Below, piece by piece: positions 26,578 through 36,137 of a stretch of DNA of 64,000 bases. Source of the stretch: an uncultured Pontibacter sp. (lineage in GTDB: Bacteria; Bacteroidota; Bacteroidia; Cytophagales; Hymenobacteraceae); the NCBI RefSeq assembly GCF_947495565.1, contig NZ_CANLZM010000001.1, positions 372,001 through 436,000 of the forward strand, in the 5' to 3' direction. Numbering within the stretch: the stretch's first letter is position 1; every line of letters starts with the position of its first letter. A program made the translations under genes and the position numbers. The notes under the pieces are model-generated. The model made no database searches. It was not told the DNA's origin and saw only the letters and a list, made by a program, of their open reading frames with translations.

Positions 26578-29025
26578 TTACTCACATCCTAAAACTTCTC
26601 CGCTTCCTATCGGTGAACCAGGAGGCAAATCGAGTGCTTTGCTTGGCTGCACCTGCTCGGACACTGGCCGGTTGAGCCTTTCCAAAGCGAAGGTGAGGTG
26701 GGCGTGGTAAGCACCTTGTTTGTTGGTGCGCAGCCTTGTTTCTATGTAGTTCTTAAGATCGTTTAGCGTGGCAGTGGCAACGGCGCGGGCCTGGTAAGAG
26801 GCGTTTTCGTTGTGGGCCAATGCCATCAGGTGCGTAAGTATAACCTGCTCCGTCTGCAGTTGCACCTGCTCCTGCAGCCCTTTCTCGCGGCGGCTTTTCC
26901 AGGTGTTCTGAACCAGCTGCTCTATTACATCCTGCAAGCTGAGGCTGTTGCTACGGGCACCTAACTCCACTAAACGGGAGGCGCGCTCCGGGTGCAGCAG
27001 GAAAGAAAGAGAGAAGTCGGCAGAGGCTTCTGCGGCAGCCAGCGGATCGAAGGTGAGGCCGGTGCGTTTGGCAAAAAGCTCGCGGCTGTTGCGCAGGTTA
27101 GGCGCGCGTGGCGGTATAAGTTTGATGATGTGCTCCGGCACCGTCAGCACTTCCGGACTTAAGGTGGTCAGCATCGCATCCAGGGCTTTCTGCTGCTCGC
27201 GTTTGTCCAGCACTTCTGTTACCAGCTGCCCATCGCCACGAACGGCATAAGTATAATTTAAGCCGCCAATCAGTTTAGCCACAGCCTCGGTCTGGTAGCG
27301 GTGGTAGTTATAAATCGGCACCAGCACATCTTCTAACGTACTCATGGCAGCACCTGGCTTAATATTTTTCTCAGAGAAGTTCTGAAGCGCTTTCTCACGG
27401 ATGCGCAGTACGTTCTGCAGTTCGTCGGTGGCGCTGGCGCCGTTATCCCATAAGTGGGCAACCGGATGCGCTCCTCCCGGAGAACGAGCGTCGCGGTCCG
27501 AGATAAACTGCAGGCCGTTTGCTCTGCCTTTAGCCAATATCTCGTTAAGTGCGCTTTTCTCGTTAGTGCCAGCCGGAAAATCCTGATAGCCGTAGGTAAC
27601 AGCCATTTTATCCCAGTCTCCTATACTTGTGCCATAAGCTTTGGAAAGATCTATGTTGCCGGCGCGGTCCAGCTTTACCTGCGGGTGCGGGTAATCCATC
27701 ACCGAGGCGTTGTTGTTGGCGGCGTAGTTGTGCATAATGCCCAGTGTGTGGCCGAGCTCGTGTGCCGACAGCTGCCGGATGCGTGCCAGCGCCATATCTA
27801 TCATCGCTTTATTTACCGGTTTGCCATCTTCATAAGGCGCCAGCAAGCCTTCAGCAATCAGGTAATCCTGGCGAACGCGCAACGAGCCAAGCGATACGTG
27901 CCCTTTGATGATCTCGCCGGTGCGTGGATCGGTAACGGTAGCGCCGTAAGACCAGCCGCGTGTGCTGCGGTGCACCCACTGTATAATATTGTAGCGCACA
28001 TCCATCGGGTCGGCACCATCAGGCAGTATTTCTACCCTGAAAGCGTCTTTATACCCAGCCGCCTCAAAAGCCTGGTTCCACCAGCGGGCTCCGTCCAGCA
28101 GGGCCGAACGGATAGGCTCTGGCGCTCCGTTATCCACGTAGTAGACAATAGGCTCCACAGCTTCGGATACTCTGGCAGACGGGTCTTTTTTCTGAAGGCG
28201 GTGGCGGGCAATAAAGCGCTTTTCAATATTCTGATCTACCGGTGTGGCATAGTCGAAGTAGGAGATGCCGAAGAAGCCGGCCCGCGGATCGGCCTCGCGC
28301 GGTTTATACTTGTTGTCGGGCAGTTGAATAAACGAGTGGTGCTGGCGCAGCGTCAGGGCCTGCACATCCGGAGCCACCTCACGCACAAAGCGGCCTGCGT
28401 CTTCGCCTCCGGTAAAGGTAAGCGTGGCTTCAAACTCGGTGTTCTGCGGAAAGTTTTTGGTGCGTGGCAAGTATAAAGCCGAACGGCTGGCGTCCAGTTT
28501 GTAGTTGCCCTGTTTGCTGCGTTTTATACTTCCGGTCACGTCATGGCCATCGCGGAGCAGGAAATCAGTCGCGTCTACCAGCACTTTCTCGCCGTCCTCA
28601 GCCTCAGCCTTAAAGCCCCAAAGTATAGATTTGGCGAAAGACTCCTCTACGGCACGAGCCTCATTTTTATTGCTTGTTTCGGCGCGATAATCCAGGTTAG
28701 GCTGCACGAGCATTACCTTCGGACCAATTTTCTCGAAGTATACCACACGCTGCCCGCCCAGCTGCCCCCGGTCCAGGCCGATGTCGTTGGAGCCAAGGCC
28801 TGCAGCAAGTGAGTTAACATAAAGGAACTCCTGGTTCAGCTTATCCACTTCCAGCCATATTTTGCCGGCGGCATCATCATAGTAAAAGTTAAAGTAGCCG
28901 GGGTATTTCTGCATGCCCGCTGTTTTGGAGGCGATGCCGGGGAGCTTCTGGGCTACGGCCATACTTGCCATTAGCAGCGGCAGCATCAGCAAAGCCCATA
29001 ATGTTCTGGTAAAGGGTGAGATCAT
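26578..29025 (-). CDS. Large secreted zinc-dependent metalloprotease (DUF5117/DUF4953 type)
   Basis: The 815-residue protein has a signal peptide (LPLLMASMAVAQ) and the Bacteroidota arrangement of a DUF5117-like N-terminal domain and a metzincin-like catalytic domain. HELGHTLGIMHN lies near residues 422-433, a metzincin HExxHxxGxxH motif, followed by the conserved SVMDYPHP Met-turn region. The C-terminal helical part matches DUF4953. It likely acts in the periplasm or is exported; no type IX secretion tail is seen. The gene stands alone. Confidence 0.9.
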   Translation of the reverse strand: MISPFTRTLWALLMLPLLMASMAVAQKLPGIASKTAGMQKYPGYFNFYYDDAAGKIWLEVDKLNQEFLYVNSLAAGLGSNDIGLDRGQLGGQRVVYFEKIGPKVMLVQPNLDYRAETSNKNEARAVEESFAKSILWGFKAEAEDGEKVLVDATDFLLRDGHDVTGSIKRSKQGNYKLDASRSALYLPRTKNFPQNTEFEATLTFTGGEDAGRFVREVAPDVQALTLRQHHSFIQLPDNKYKPREADPRAGFFGISYFDYATPVDQNIEKRFIARHRLQKKDPSARVSEAVEPIVYYVDNGAPEPIRSALLDGARWWNQAFEAAGYKDAFRVEILPDGADPMDVRYNIIQWVHRSTRGWSYGATVTDPRTGEIIKGHVSLGSLRVRQDYLIAEGLLAPYEDGKPVNKAMIDMALARIRQLSAHELGHTLGIMHNYAANNNASVMDYPHPQVKLDRAGNIDLSKAYGTSIGDWDKMAVTYGYQDFPAGTNEKSALNEILAKGRANGLQFISDRDARSPGGAHPVAHLWDNGASATDELQNVLRIREKALQNFSEKNIKPGAAMSTLEDVLVPIYNYHRYQTEAVAKLIGGLNYTYAVRGDGQLVTEVLDKREQQKALDAMLTTLSPEVLTVPEHIIKLIPPRAPNLRNSRELFAKRTGLTFDPLAAAEASADFSLSFLLHPERASRLVELGARSNSLSLQDVIEQLVQNTWKSRREKGLQEQVQLQTEQVILTHLMALAHNENASYQARAVATATLNDLKNYIETRLRTNKQGAYHAHLTFALERLNRPVSEQVQPSKALDLPPGSPIGSGEVLGCE

Positions 29026-29251
29026 GATTGTTTAGGTTATATGATAGCTTGATGATGTAAGATAAGTATTTTGCGCATTCTTTGGCATCTCTAACCGCTG
29101 CTGATGCTCAGTTCCATACTTCAAGGAGCCGATTGAATTCGTGCTGATCTTCCGCGAAAATTGTTTTAGAAGTATGGCTGCCTAAAAGTACAGCCTCGTA
29201 ACAAAGAGCCGCTGTGCGGGGTATAGCTTTCTGAACCATGCCTCTACAACT

Positions 29252-29713
29252 ATGAGCACAAAATACTTTTTTGCCGCACTCGGACTAAGTTTTATACTTG
29301 CATCCTGCAGCGATAGCAGCTCGGAGTACGACCGCTATTACGAGCGTAGTTACCGCGACTCCGTAGCCACTGCAAAAGCCAACGAGCCTGCCCCAGCCCC
29401 AGCTAACCGAAAGGCTGTGGGTACTACCCGCACCTCCGCAGAAACAAAGCGCACAGAGCAGCCGGGAGCCATGCTGATTGCCGGGTCTGATTGTACGGCC
29501 TGCCATAATAACCAGCAGAAACTGGTAGGGCCAGCTTATGTGGATGTAGCCGAAAAGTATGAGGACAATGATAAAAACCGCCAATACCTGATTGGGAAAA
29601 TAAAAGAAGGCGGGGCAGGAGTTTGGGGGCAGGTACCCATGCCGGCGCACCCAGACATCAGCAACGACGATGCCGGCAAAATGGTGGATTATATTTTATC
29701 CCTGAACAACTAA
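29252..29713 (+). CDS. Lipid-anchored cytochrome c
   Basis: The 153-residue protein has a lipobox (FILASC, Cys19), a flexible Ala/Pro/Thr linker and one class I cytochrome c domain. Heme attaches at CTACH (Cys81, Cys84, His85) and Met130 in VPMPAHP is the likely sixth ligand. It would carry electrons on the periplasmic side. The SMP-30 gene follows by 19 nt, suggesting an operon and perhaps a role in sugar-acid or lactone oxidation. Confidence 0.92.
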   Translation: MSTKYFFAALGLSFILASCSDSSSEYDRYYERSYRDSVATAKANEPAPAPANRKAVGTTRTSAETKRTEQPGAMLIAGSDCTACHNNQQKLVGPAYVDVAEKYEDNDKNRQYLIGKIKEGGAGVWGQVPMPAHPDISNDDAGKMVDYILSLNN

Positions 29714-29732
29714 AAACAGGAGCTAACGATAA

Positions 29733-30638
29733 ATGGCTTCTGTTTTACAAAGCCCACGCATAACAGCCGCAGCCATACCCGGCACCCAAAGCCGCCTGGG
29801 AGAGGGGCCGTGCTGGCATGCGCAGGAGCAGGTGCTGTATTGGGTGGATATTGAAGGCTGCGCCCTGCGGAAGTTTGACCCATCCACCGGCAAAGTACAA
29901 GTATACCCGATGCCGGAGCGTATCAGTGCTGTTGTGCCTACTGCTGAGGGAGAGTTGCTGGTGGCGCTGCAGAACGGTATCTGTAAGTATAAGCCAAGCA
30001 CTGGCGAATTCAGGGAGCTTGCAAAGCCGCTGGAGGATGCGTCTATCCGCCTGAACGAGGGAAAGTGCGATCCTGCTGGCAGGCTGTGGGTGGGTACTAT
30101 GGCCCTGGATGTGCGTCCGGGTGCGGCGGCGCTGTTTTGCATCAGCCCTGATTTGCAGGTAACGCAGGTGCTGCAAAACCTTACCATCTCCAACGGCCTC
30201 GCCTGGTCTGCCGGCGATCATACTTTATACTTCATCGATTCTCCCACGCATACCATTCAGGCTTTTGATTTTGATATGGCTACTGGGCAAATCAGCAAAT
30301 CCAAAGATGTGGTGCGTGTGCCGGAGCAGGAGGGGATGCCGGACGGAATGACTATAGATGCCAACGGGAACCTTTGGGTAGTGCTGCACGGCGGCGGGGC
30401 GGTGGTTTGCTATAATCCGGGAAGTGGCCAGGAGTTGCAGCGTATCAAAGTGCCGATCCCAAACGTGACCTCCTGTACTTTTGGCGGAAATGATTTGGAT
30501 ACGCTCTACATCACCACCGCCCGGGAGTGGCTCACAGAAGAGCAGCTAGAGCAGTATCCGTTGAGCGGTTGCGTGTTTGAGGTGAAGCTGAATGTGAAGG
30601 GGCGTGAGGCAAATCTGTTTCGGAGCCAAGGTTTATAG
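29733..30638 (+). CDS. SMP-30/gluconolactonase/LRE family protein
   Basis: The 301-residue protein is a six-bladed propeller of the SMP-30 family. The divalent-metal ligands are expected at Glu in GEGPCWH, Asn/Asp in KCDPAGRLWVGTMA and SNGLAWS, and Asp in GMPDGMTID. Family members hydrolyse sugar lactones such as gluconolactone or arabinonolactone. There is no signal peptide, so it is cytosolic. It is coupled to the cytochrome gene in front. Confidence 0.9.
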   Translation: MASVLQSPRITAAAIPGTQSRLGEGPCWHAQEQVLYWVDIEGCALRKFDPSTGKVQVYPMPERISAVVPTAEGELLVALQNGICKYKPSTGEFRELAKPLEDASIRLNEGKCDPAGRLWVGTMALDVRPGAAALFCISPDLQVTQVLQNLTISNGLAWSAGDHTLYFIDSPTHTIQAFDFDMATGQISKSKDVVRVPEQEGMPDGMTIDANGNLWVVLHGGGAVVCYNPGSGQELQRIKVPIPNVTSCTFGGNDLDTLYITTAREWLTEEQLEQYPLSGCVFEVKLNVKGREANLFRSQGL

Positions 30639-30766
30639 CAGCAGCACGACTGCTGATGCATTTAAACTATTTTTTTGTTCCACGTAGTGTTGCTAAGTGT
30701 AGCGTTGAAGGCATTTATTAAAACGCTCTTTTAATGTATATCATCTCCTGCAAAAGGAACCTTAAA

Positions 30767-31426
30767 CTAGTTCTTAATTTTATTCATCACCCTTAGAGGC
30801 TCCTCCATTTTCCGCAGCACCAGCGTCGTCATACTTCGTTCCTGTTCCACCAGTACCGTCTTTAGGGGCTCCAGCAGCTCGGCTCCCAAAGTATAAATCA
30901 GCTCCCGCAGCAGCGCTTCATCTGCCAGAAACCAAACCGGGCCATGCGGCATCTGGTATTTTCTTGGCCCCACCTGTTGCAGCTTGCCTTCCATACCTAT
31001 GGTGGTGCTGAAGCGGCAGAACAGCATGCCTCCAGGTTTTAATACCCGCCACAACTCCTGCAACATGTTCCTGAAATGCGCCTCATCTCGAGCAAAATGC
31101 AGCACAGCGCTACACAGCACCACGTCAAACGCATTATCGGCATCAGGTAGATCCGCTAAGTCAGCCACCACAAAGTTTTTAGAAGCTAAAGTGGGAGCCA
31201 CTTCTGCGGCCATTTTCCGCACTTCTGAAATAGCTGCCTCAGAGGCATCGGCACCATACACTTTCACGCCCGCCTGCATCAGGTAGTGCACATTCCGTCC
31301 GCCGCCGCAACCTGCATCCAGCAGCTTCATGCCTTTCTGAATCCGGCCCTTCAGCAGCTGGTCGAAGAGGTAAATATCTATGTTGCCGAATTGGCCAGGG
31401 AGCGAGGAAATAGGTAGGTGAAACAT
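30767..31426 (-). CDS. SAM-dependent class I methyltransferase
   Basis: The 219-residue protein has the Rossmann methyltransferase core: motif I LLDAGCGGGRN near 36-46, an acidic residue after VYGADAS, and AFDVVLCSAVLHF. It is similar in pattern to the methyltransf_11/TehB-like group. The substrate is not identifiable. It converges with the SMP-30 gene and diverges from hutU. Confidence 0.85.
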   Translation of the reverse strand: MFHLPISSLPGQFGNIDIYLFDQLLKGRIQKGMKLLDAGCGGGRNVHYLMQAGVKVYGADASEAAISEVRKMAAEVAPTLASKNFVVADLADLPDADNAFDVVLCSAVLHFARDEAHFRNMLQELWRVLKPGGMLFCRFSTTIGMEGKLQQVGPRKYQMPHGPVWFLADEALLRELIYTLGAELLEPLKTVLVEQERSMTTLVLRKMEEPLRVMNKIKN

Positions 31427-31547
31427 GAGCGCAGAAGTATAAGAGGTTATAGCAGGCAGGTTCTGTCACTTAAAATTAGCATGCTTTTGCTGTCTTTTTT
31501 AATTAAATTTTCAGATAATTGAACAAACCCAAACTGGAATCAGAACT

Positions 31548-33260
31548 ATGAATACATCAGCAGCAACAGCATTATCGCCCAGAGCCGGCCTTACCGCCGA
31601 GCAGTTTATACAGAAATACGCCAACCATCCAACTTACATTCCGCCGCGCGGGCCGGAGCTTCATGCCAAAAACTGGCAAGCCGAAGCTGCCCTCCGCATG
31701 TTCCTCAATAACCTGACCGACGAAGTGGCCGAAGCCCCAGCTGATCTGGTTGTTTATGGTGGAACTGGCCAGGCGGCACGTACGCCGGAGGATGCCCGCA
31801 AAATAATAGAGGTGCTGCTGGAGCTGGAGGAGGATGAGAGTCTGCTGGTACAGTCGGGGAAGCCGGTGGGCAAGGTGCGTACCCACCCTGAAGCGCCGCG
31901 CGTGCTTATCGCCAACTCTAACCTGGTGCCGCATTGGGCCACCTGGGAGTATTTTAACGATCTGCGCAAGCGTGGCCTGATCATGTATGGCCAGATGACG
32001 GCTGGCAGCTGGATTTACATCGGCTCACAGGGCATTTTGCAGGGAACTTATGAAACCTTTGCTGCCTGCGGCGATAAATATTTTAACGGTGATCTGCGCC
32101 ACAAGCTGCTCGTAACAGGCGGTTTAGGCGGCATGGGCGGCGCTCAGCCTTTGGCAGCCACCATGGCAGGCGCTACTTTTCTGGGCGTGGATGTAGACCC
32201 GGAGCGCATTAAAAAGCGCCTGGAAACCCGCTACATCGATAAAATGACGTTTGATTATGAGGAGGCGAAAACCTGGGTAATGGAAGCCAAGGAGCGAGGC
32301 GAGGCTATTTCGGTAGGCTTGGTTGGCGACATCGGCGACGTGCTGGAGCGCCTTATTGCAGACAACATCACTCCTGAAATCCTGACCGACCAAACCTCAG
32401 CCCATGACCCGCTGAACGGCTACGTGCCGAACGGCTTGAGCTTAAAAGAGGCCCTGGAGCTGCGCCAGCAGGACCCGGCAAAGTATAAAGAGCTGTCGCT
32501 GAAAAGTATGGCCCGCCATGTAGGCTTTATGTTGGAGTTGCAGCAGCGCGGCAGCAAGACTTTTGACTATGGCAATAACCTGCGCGAGTTCGCACAGCAG
32601 GGTGGTGAGCCGAATGCCTTCAACATACCGGGCTTTGTGCCGGAGTACATTCGTCCGCTGTTCTGCGAGGGCAAAGGTCCGTTCCGCTGGGCGGCACTGT
32701 CCGGCGACCCAGAGGATATTCGAGTGACGGATGAAGCCCTAAAGGAACTGTTTCCGGAGAATACGCACATGATCAATTGGCTGGAAGAGGCGCAGGAGAA
32801 AGTGGCGTTTCAGGGATTGCCATGCCGTATTTGCTGGCTGGGCATGGGGGAGCGCGAGAAAGCCGGATTGCTGTTTAACCAACTGGTGCGCGAGGGGAAG
32901 GTAAAAGCACCTATCGTGATTGGCCGCGACCACCTGGACTGCGGCTCCGTAGCCTCTCCGTACCGCGAAACTGAAGGTATGAAAGACGGCTCCGATGCCA
33001 TCTCAGACTGGCCGCTGCTCAACCTGATGGCCAACACGGCTGGCGGCGCTACCTGGGTATCGTTTCACCACGGTGGCGGTGTGGGCATCGGTTACTCGCA
33101 GCATGCCGGTATGGTTATTCTTGCCGATGGCACCGACCGTGCCGAGCGCTGCTTACGCCGCGTGCTCCACAACGACCCAGCCATGGGTATCTTCCGCCAC
33201 GCCGACGCCGGCTACGAAACGGCTCAGGAGAATGCAAAGGAGTTTGGGCTGGAGCTATAA
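31548..33260 (+). CDS. hutU: Urocanate hydratase
   Basis: The 570-residue protein is full length for urocanase, which converts urocanate to imidazolonepropionate in histidine breakdown. NAD binds at [12 protein letters not shown], and the conserved [11 protein letters not shown] carries the active-site Cys. The gene starts with [12 protein letters not shown] and the family homology begins at about residue 14. hutI and hutG follow in the same direction, after an unusually long 594-nt gap. It has only one copy of the AAGTATA repeat. Confidence 0.96.
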   Translation: MNTSAATALSPRAGLTAEQFIQKYANHPTYIPPRGPELHAKNWQAEAALRMFLNNLTDEVAEAPADLVVYGGTGQAARTPEDARKIIEVLLELEEDESLLVQSGKPVGKVRTHPEAPRVLIANSNLVPHWATWEYFNDLRKRGLIMYGQMTAGSWIYIGSQGILQGTYETFAACGDKYFNGDLRHKLLVTGGLGGMGGAQPLAATMAGATFLGVDVDPERIKKRLETRYIDKMTFDYEEAKTWVMEAKERGEAISVGLVGDIGDVLERLIADNITPEILTDQTSAHDPLNGYVPNGLSLKEALELRQQDPAKYKELSLKSMARHVGFMLELQQRGSKTFDYGNNLREFAQQGGEPNAFNIPGFVPEYIRPLFCEGKGPFRWAALSGDPEDIRVTDEALKELFPENTHMINWLEEAQEKVAFQGLPCRICWLGMGEREKAGLLFNQLVREGKVKAPIVIGRDHLDCGSVASPYRETEGMKDGSDAISDWPLLNLMANTAGGATWVSFHHGGGVGIGYSQHAGMVILADGTDRAERCLRRVLHNDPAMGIFRHADAGYETAQENAKEFGLEL

Positions 33261-33274
33261 CTACACTCTTTGTC

Positions 33275-33313
33275 TGAATCAGGATTTATAGGATGTAAGG
33301 ATGGACAGGATTG
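33275..33313. repeat. Iterated GGAT-type short repeat
   Basis: The stretch reads as successive units around CAGGATT, TAGGATG, AAGGATG and CAGGATT spaced 8-9 nt apart. It resembles a dispersed repeat (AATCAGGATT...ACAGGATT) that I recall from many Bacteroidota and cyanobacterial genomes. It begins 14 nt after the hutU stop. Confidence 0.5.
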
Positions 33314-33512
33314 CAGTATCCGGTTCATCCACCTTGGCTCTCTACTGAAAAAAGGTCGAGATTTGATACTTGGCGAAGGAGGAGAGTTTGTAACTGCTTT
33401 GGCTAAGGTATTCGTTGCATAGCTGCTGGTATAGCGTAGATAGGTCGCGACCTGATCCTGCAATTCTGTTCATGTTTCTATCCTACTGCGGTGGCTATTG
33501 AAAATGATCCCA

Positions 33513-33608
33513 GTCCTTGGGTTGAGCGCCTTGTATTGATGCGGTGCCCGAAGGGCAGCCTACAGCGTAGCGATGGCAGCTTCAATACACAGCGCGATGC
33601 CCAAGGAC
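33513..33608. repeat. 96-nt symmetrical palindrome with two inner hairpins (REP-like or structured RNA)
   Basis: Three paired blocks share one exact centre: GTCCTTGGG (33513-33521) with CCCAAGGAC (33600-33608), GCGC (33526-33529) with GCGC (33592-33595), and TGTATTGA (33532-33539) with TCAATACA (33582-33589). GC at 33541-33542 pairs with 33579-33580. The interior holds two perfect small hairpins, TGCCC-GAA-GGGCA (33545-33557) and CTAC-AGC-GTAG (33560-33570). The result is a three-way junction. There is no T run after it, so it is not a simple terminator. It could be a mobile REP-like unit or an RNA. Confidence 0.7.
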
Positions 33609-33854
33609 GAGCCCTCCCGGGCTTGAGGGAGCCAAAGCAGGAAATGAAATGAGCCGCTTGTAGGTCTGAGGATTAACTCCAGCTAGCAAGTATAGTTAGG
33701 TTCAAGTTGAAAAAAGCAGCGGCTATGAAAGTATAAACAGGCATCAACCGAAGGAATGCAAATATAACCTGAAAGCAATAAACCACAGGTTGGGCAGTAG
33801 CCAAAAGCCACTACCACAAGTATAAAGTAATCGGAGATCAATAAATCAAAAACT

Positions 33855-35111
33855 ATGAATACTACTAACGCAACCCACACTTTAATCGGTCCCTTCAGCC
33901 AAATACTGCCCATGACGAACCTGCCCGAGGCTGGCGCCATACAAGATGAGCAGCTGCAGGTTGTAGAGCGCGCGGGTGTGCTGGTGCAGGACGGTAAGGT
34001 GCTGAAAACAGGCAGCTATGATAAATTGCACCGCGAGGCGCTGGATAATAAGTATAAACTGGAGCTGATAGAGGAGCCGATGGTGCTGCTGCCAGGACTT
34101 ATTGACGCCCATACCCATATCTGCTTTGCCGGTAGCCGCGCCAACGATTATGCCCTGCGTGTGGCCGGAAAATCATACCTGGAGATAGCGCGTAGTGGCG
34201 GCGGTATACTGGACAGTGTGCGCAAAACCCGTGAAGCAACGCTGGTAGAGCTGGTTGATTTTATGAAAAAGCGCTGCGACCGCCACTTAGAAGAAGGCAT
34301 TACCACCTGCGAGGTAAAGAGTGGATACGGCCTGACGGTGGAGGAGGAGTTGAAGATGCTGGAGGTGATAAATCTCGTAAACAAGCATCATACAATGGAG
34401 CTTATCCCGACCTGTCTAGCTGCGCACATGCTGCCGCCTGAGCATACTGATGCCCGTTTATACTTACAGGAAGTGCTAACAGAACTTTTGCCGCAGGTGC
34501 AGGAGCAAGGTTTGGCGAACAGGGTAGACATCTTTGTGGAAGAGACCGCTTTTAAAGAAGCAGAAGCGCTGGAATACCTGTTAGCCGCCAAAGAAATGGG
34601 TTTTGATGTAACCGTGCACGCTGACCAGTTTAGCACGAGCGGCAGCAAGGTGGCAGCAGAGGCTGGAGCTATTAGCGCCGACCATTTAGAGGCAAGCGGT
34701 GACCAGGAAATAGCACTCTTGCATGAAGCCGGCGTAGTAGCAACTGTATTGCCGGGTGCTTCGCTGGGCCTTGGCATGCATTACGCGCCTGCCCGTAAGA
34801 TGCTGGATGGAGGTCTTTGCCTCGCCATCGCAACCGATTGGAACCCCGGCTCCGCACCTATGGGCGATCTTTTGCTGCAAGCTTCCTTACTTGGTGCCGC
34901 CGAAAAACTAACCACCGCCGAAACGCTGGCTGCCATCACCACCCGCGCCGCCCGCGCCCTCAACCTTACCGACCGTGGCGAACTAGCCAAAGGCAAGCTA
35001 GCTGACATGATCGCCTTCCCGACAGACAATTTTAAAGAGATTTTATACTTCCAAGGCAAGCTGAAGCCGACCAAAGTATGGAAAGGTGGGAAATCAGTCA
35101 AAACAGTTTAA
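33855..35111 (+). CDS. hutI: Imidazolonepropionase
   Basis: The 418-residue amidohydrolase opens the imidazolone ring to N-formimidoylglutamate. The metal site HTHICFAGSR contains His86 and His88; a further His is in VTVHADQF and the Asp in ATDWNPGSAP. It is cytosolic. hutG follows after 12 nt, so hutI-hutG form one operon. hutU lies upstream across the 594-nt gap. Confidence 0.95.
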   Translation: MNTTNATHTLIGPFSQILPMTNLPEAGAIQDEQLQVVERAGVLVQDGKVLKTGSYDKLHREALDNKYKLELIEEPMVLLPGLIDAHTHICFAGSRANDYALRVAGKSYLEIARSGGGILDSVRKTREATLVELVDFMKKRCDRHLEEGITTCEVKSGYGLTVEEELKMLEVINLVNKHHTMELIPTCLAAHMLPPEHTDARLYLQEVLTELLPQVQEQGLANRVDIFVEETAFKEAEALEYLLAAKEMGFDVTVHADQFSTSGSKVAAEAGAISADHLEASGDQEIALLHEAGVVATVLPGASLGLGMHYAPARKMLDGGLCLAIATDWNPGSAPMGDLLLQASLLGAAEKLTTAETLAAITTRAARALNLTDRGELAKGKLADMIAFPTDNFKEILYFQGKLKPTKVWKGGKSVKTV

Positions 35112-35123
35112 GTCAAGCTACTC

Positions 35124-36098
35124 ATGTATAAACCTGCTACAAAAGCAGCCTGGAAAGGGCGTTTGGATAAACAGGACGGCGAGTTGGGGCTGCGCTGGCA
35201 CCAGGCGTTGCAATTCTTAGACCTGAGCGTAGATTTTCCGGATGTGAAACCAGGGAAAACAGCCTTTGCTTTTCTTGGCTTCTGCTGCGACGAAGGCGTT
35301 CGCCGTAACCAGGGCAGAACAGGTGCAGCGGCCGGCCCGGGAGCATTGCGCGGGGCGATGGCCTCCTTCGCGCACCACCTGCCGGAGCAGACAGAGCTTT
35401 ACGATGCCGGCGATGTTATCTGCACCCCTGGTAACCTGGAGGAGGCGCAGGAGAGGCTGGGCGAAAAAGCGGCTTTGCTGCTACAGAAAGGCTACAGGCC
35501 GCTGGTGCTTGGCGGCGGACATGAAACGGCCTTTGGTCATTTTCTGGGCTTAGAAAAAGAGGTTCAAAAAGCTCTGTTTGGTATACTTAACTTCGATGCC
35601 CACTTTGACCTGCGCAGCTATGCGCAGCAAGCTAGCTCTGGCACACCCTTCCTCCAGATAGCCGATAGGCTTCAGGCTGTCGGTAGTGCCTTTAAGTATA
35701 AAGTGCTGGGCTTGCAGGAGTACGGAAACACCAGAATTCTTTTTAAAACCGCCGATGAACTGGGTGTGGAATATACTTTTGCTGCAGATGTACAGACACA
35801 CCAACTAGAGCAACTGAAGCAGGGGCTGCAGATGTTTTTAAGTGAGGTAGATAAAGTATACGTTACTGTAGATTTAGACGTATTTGCCGCTGCTTATGCT
35901 CCGGGAGTGAGCGCGGTTAATGCCATGGGGCTGCAGCCTGAGGTTGTAATAGAACTGTTAAAATGCGTAGCAAGCAGCGGCAAACTGCTAAGTATAGATA
36001 TCACAGAACTAAACCCATCCCTCGATATGGATAACAGAACTGCCAAATTAGGAGCAGCCATACTTTATGAGGTAGTGCGGGAGTGGCAAAAAGTATAA
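35124..36098 (+). CDS. hutG: Formimidoylglutamase
   Basis: The 324-residue ureohydrolase-family enzyme splits N-formimidoylglutamate into glutamate and formamide. The binuclear Mn ligands are in GGGHET, NFDAHFDLR and TVDLDVFAAAYAPG. This is the last step of the short hut route, so histidine should end as glutamate, ammonia and formamide. The stop codon (GTA TAA) lies in an AAGTATA repeat and a strong terminator follows directly. No hutH is present in the window. Confidence 0.93.
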   Translation: MYKPATKAAWKGRLDKQDGELGLRWHQALQFLDLSVDFPDVKPGKTAFAFLGFCCDEGVRRNQGRTGAAAGPGALRGAMASFAHHLPEQTELYDAGDVICTPGNLEEAQERLGEKAALLLQKGYRPLVLGGGHETAFGHFLGLEKEVQKALFGILNFDAHFDLRSYAQQASSGTPFLQIADRLQAVGSAFKYKVLGLQEYGNTRILFKTADELGVEYTFAADVQTHQLEQLKQGLQMFLSEVDKVYVTVDLDVFAAAYAPGVSAVNAMGLQPEVVIELLKCVASSGKLLSIDITELNPSLDMDNRTAKLGAAILYEVVREWQKV

Positions 36099-36137
36099 AC
36101 AACAAGGCCTCAGGTTTTTCCTGAGGCCTTGTTGTTA
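36099..36137. terminator. Bidirectional hairpin terminator
   Basis: AACAACAAGGCCTCAGG pairs with CCTGAGGCCTTGTTGTT around five T. It ends hutG on the plus strand and touches the stop of the secreted protein gene on the minus strand. Confidence 0.88.

Larger units (their letters stand above)
33261..33854. other. 594-nt gene-free gap inside the hut cluster
   Basis: No convincing gene is seen here. It contains an iterated GGAT repeat right after hutU (33275-33313), a large symmetrical palindrome (33513-33608) followed by a further hairpin (33610-33631), and three AAGTATA copies shortly before hutI. The rest is ordinary low-complexity sequence. Confidence 0.7.

Noticed and set aside
27454-28476. 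340-residue open frame on the plus strand inside the zinc metalloprotease gene
   Set aside because: It is exactly antisense to a complete metalloprotease with an HELGH motif, and its translation has no family character.
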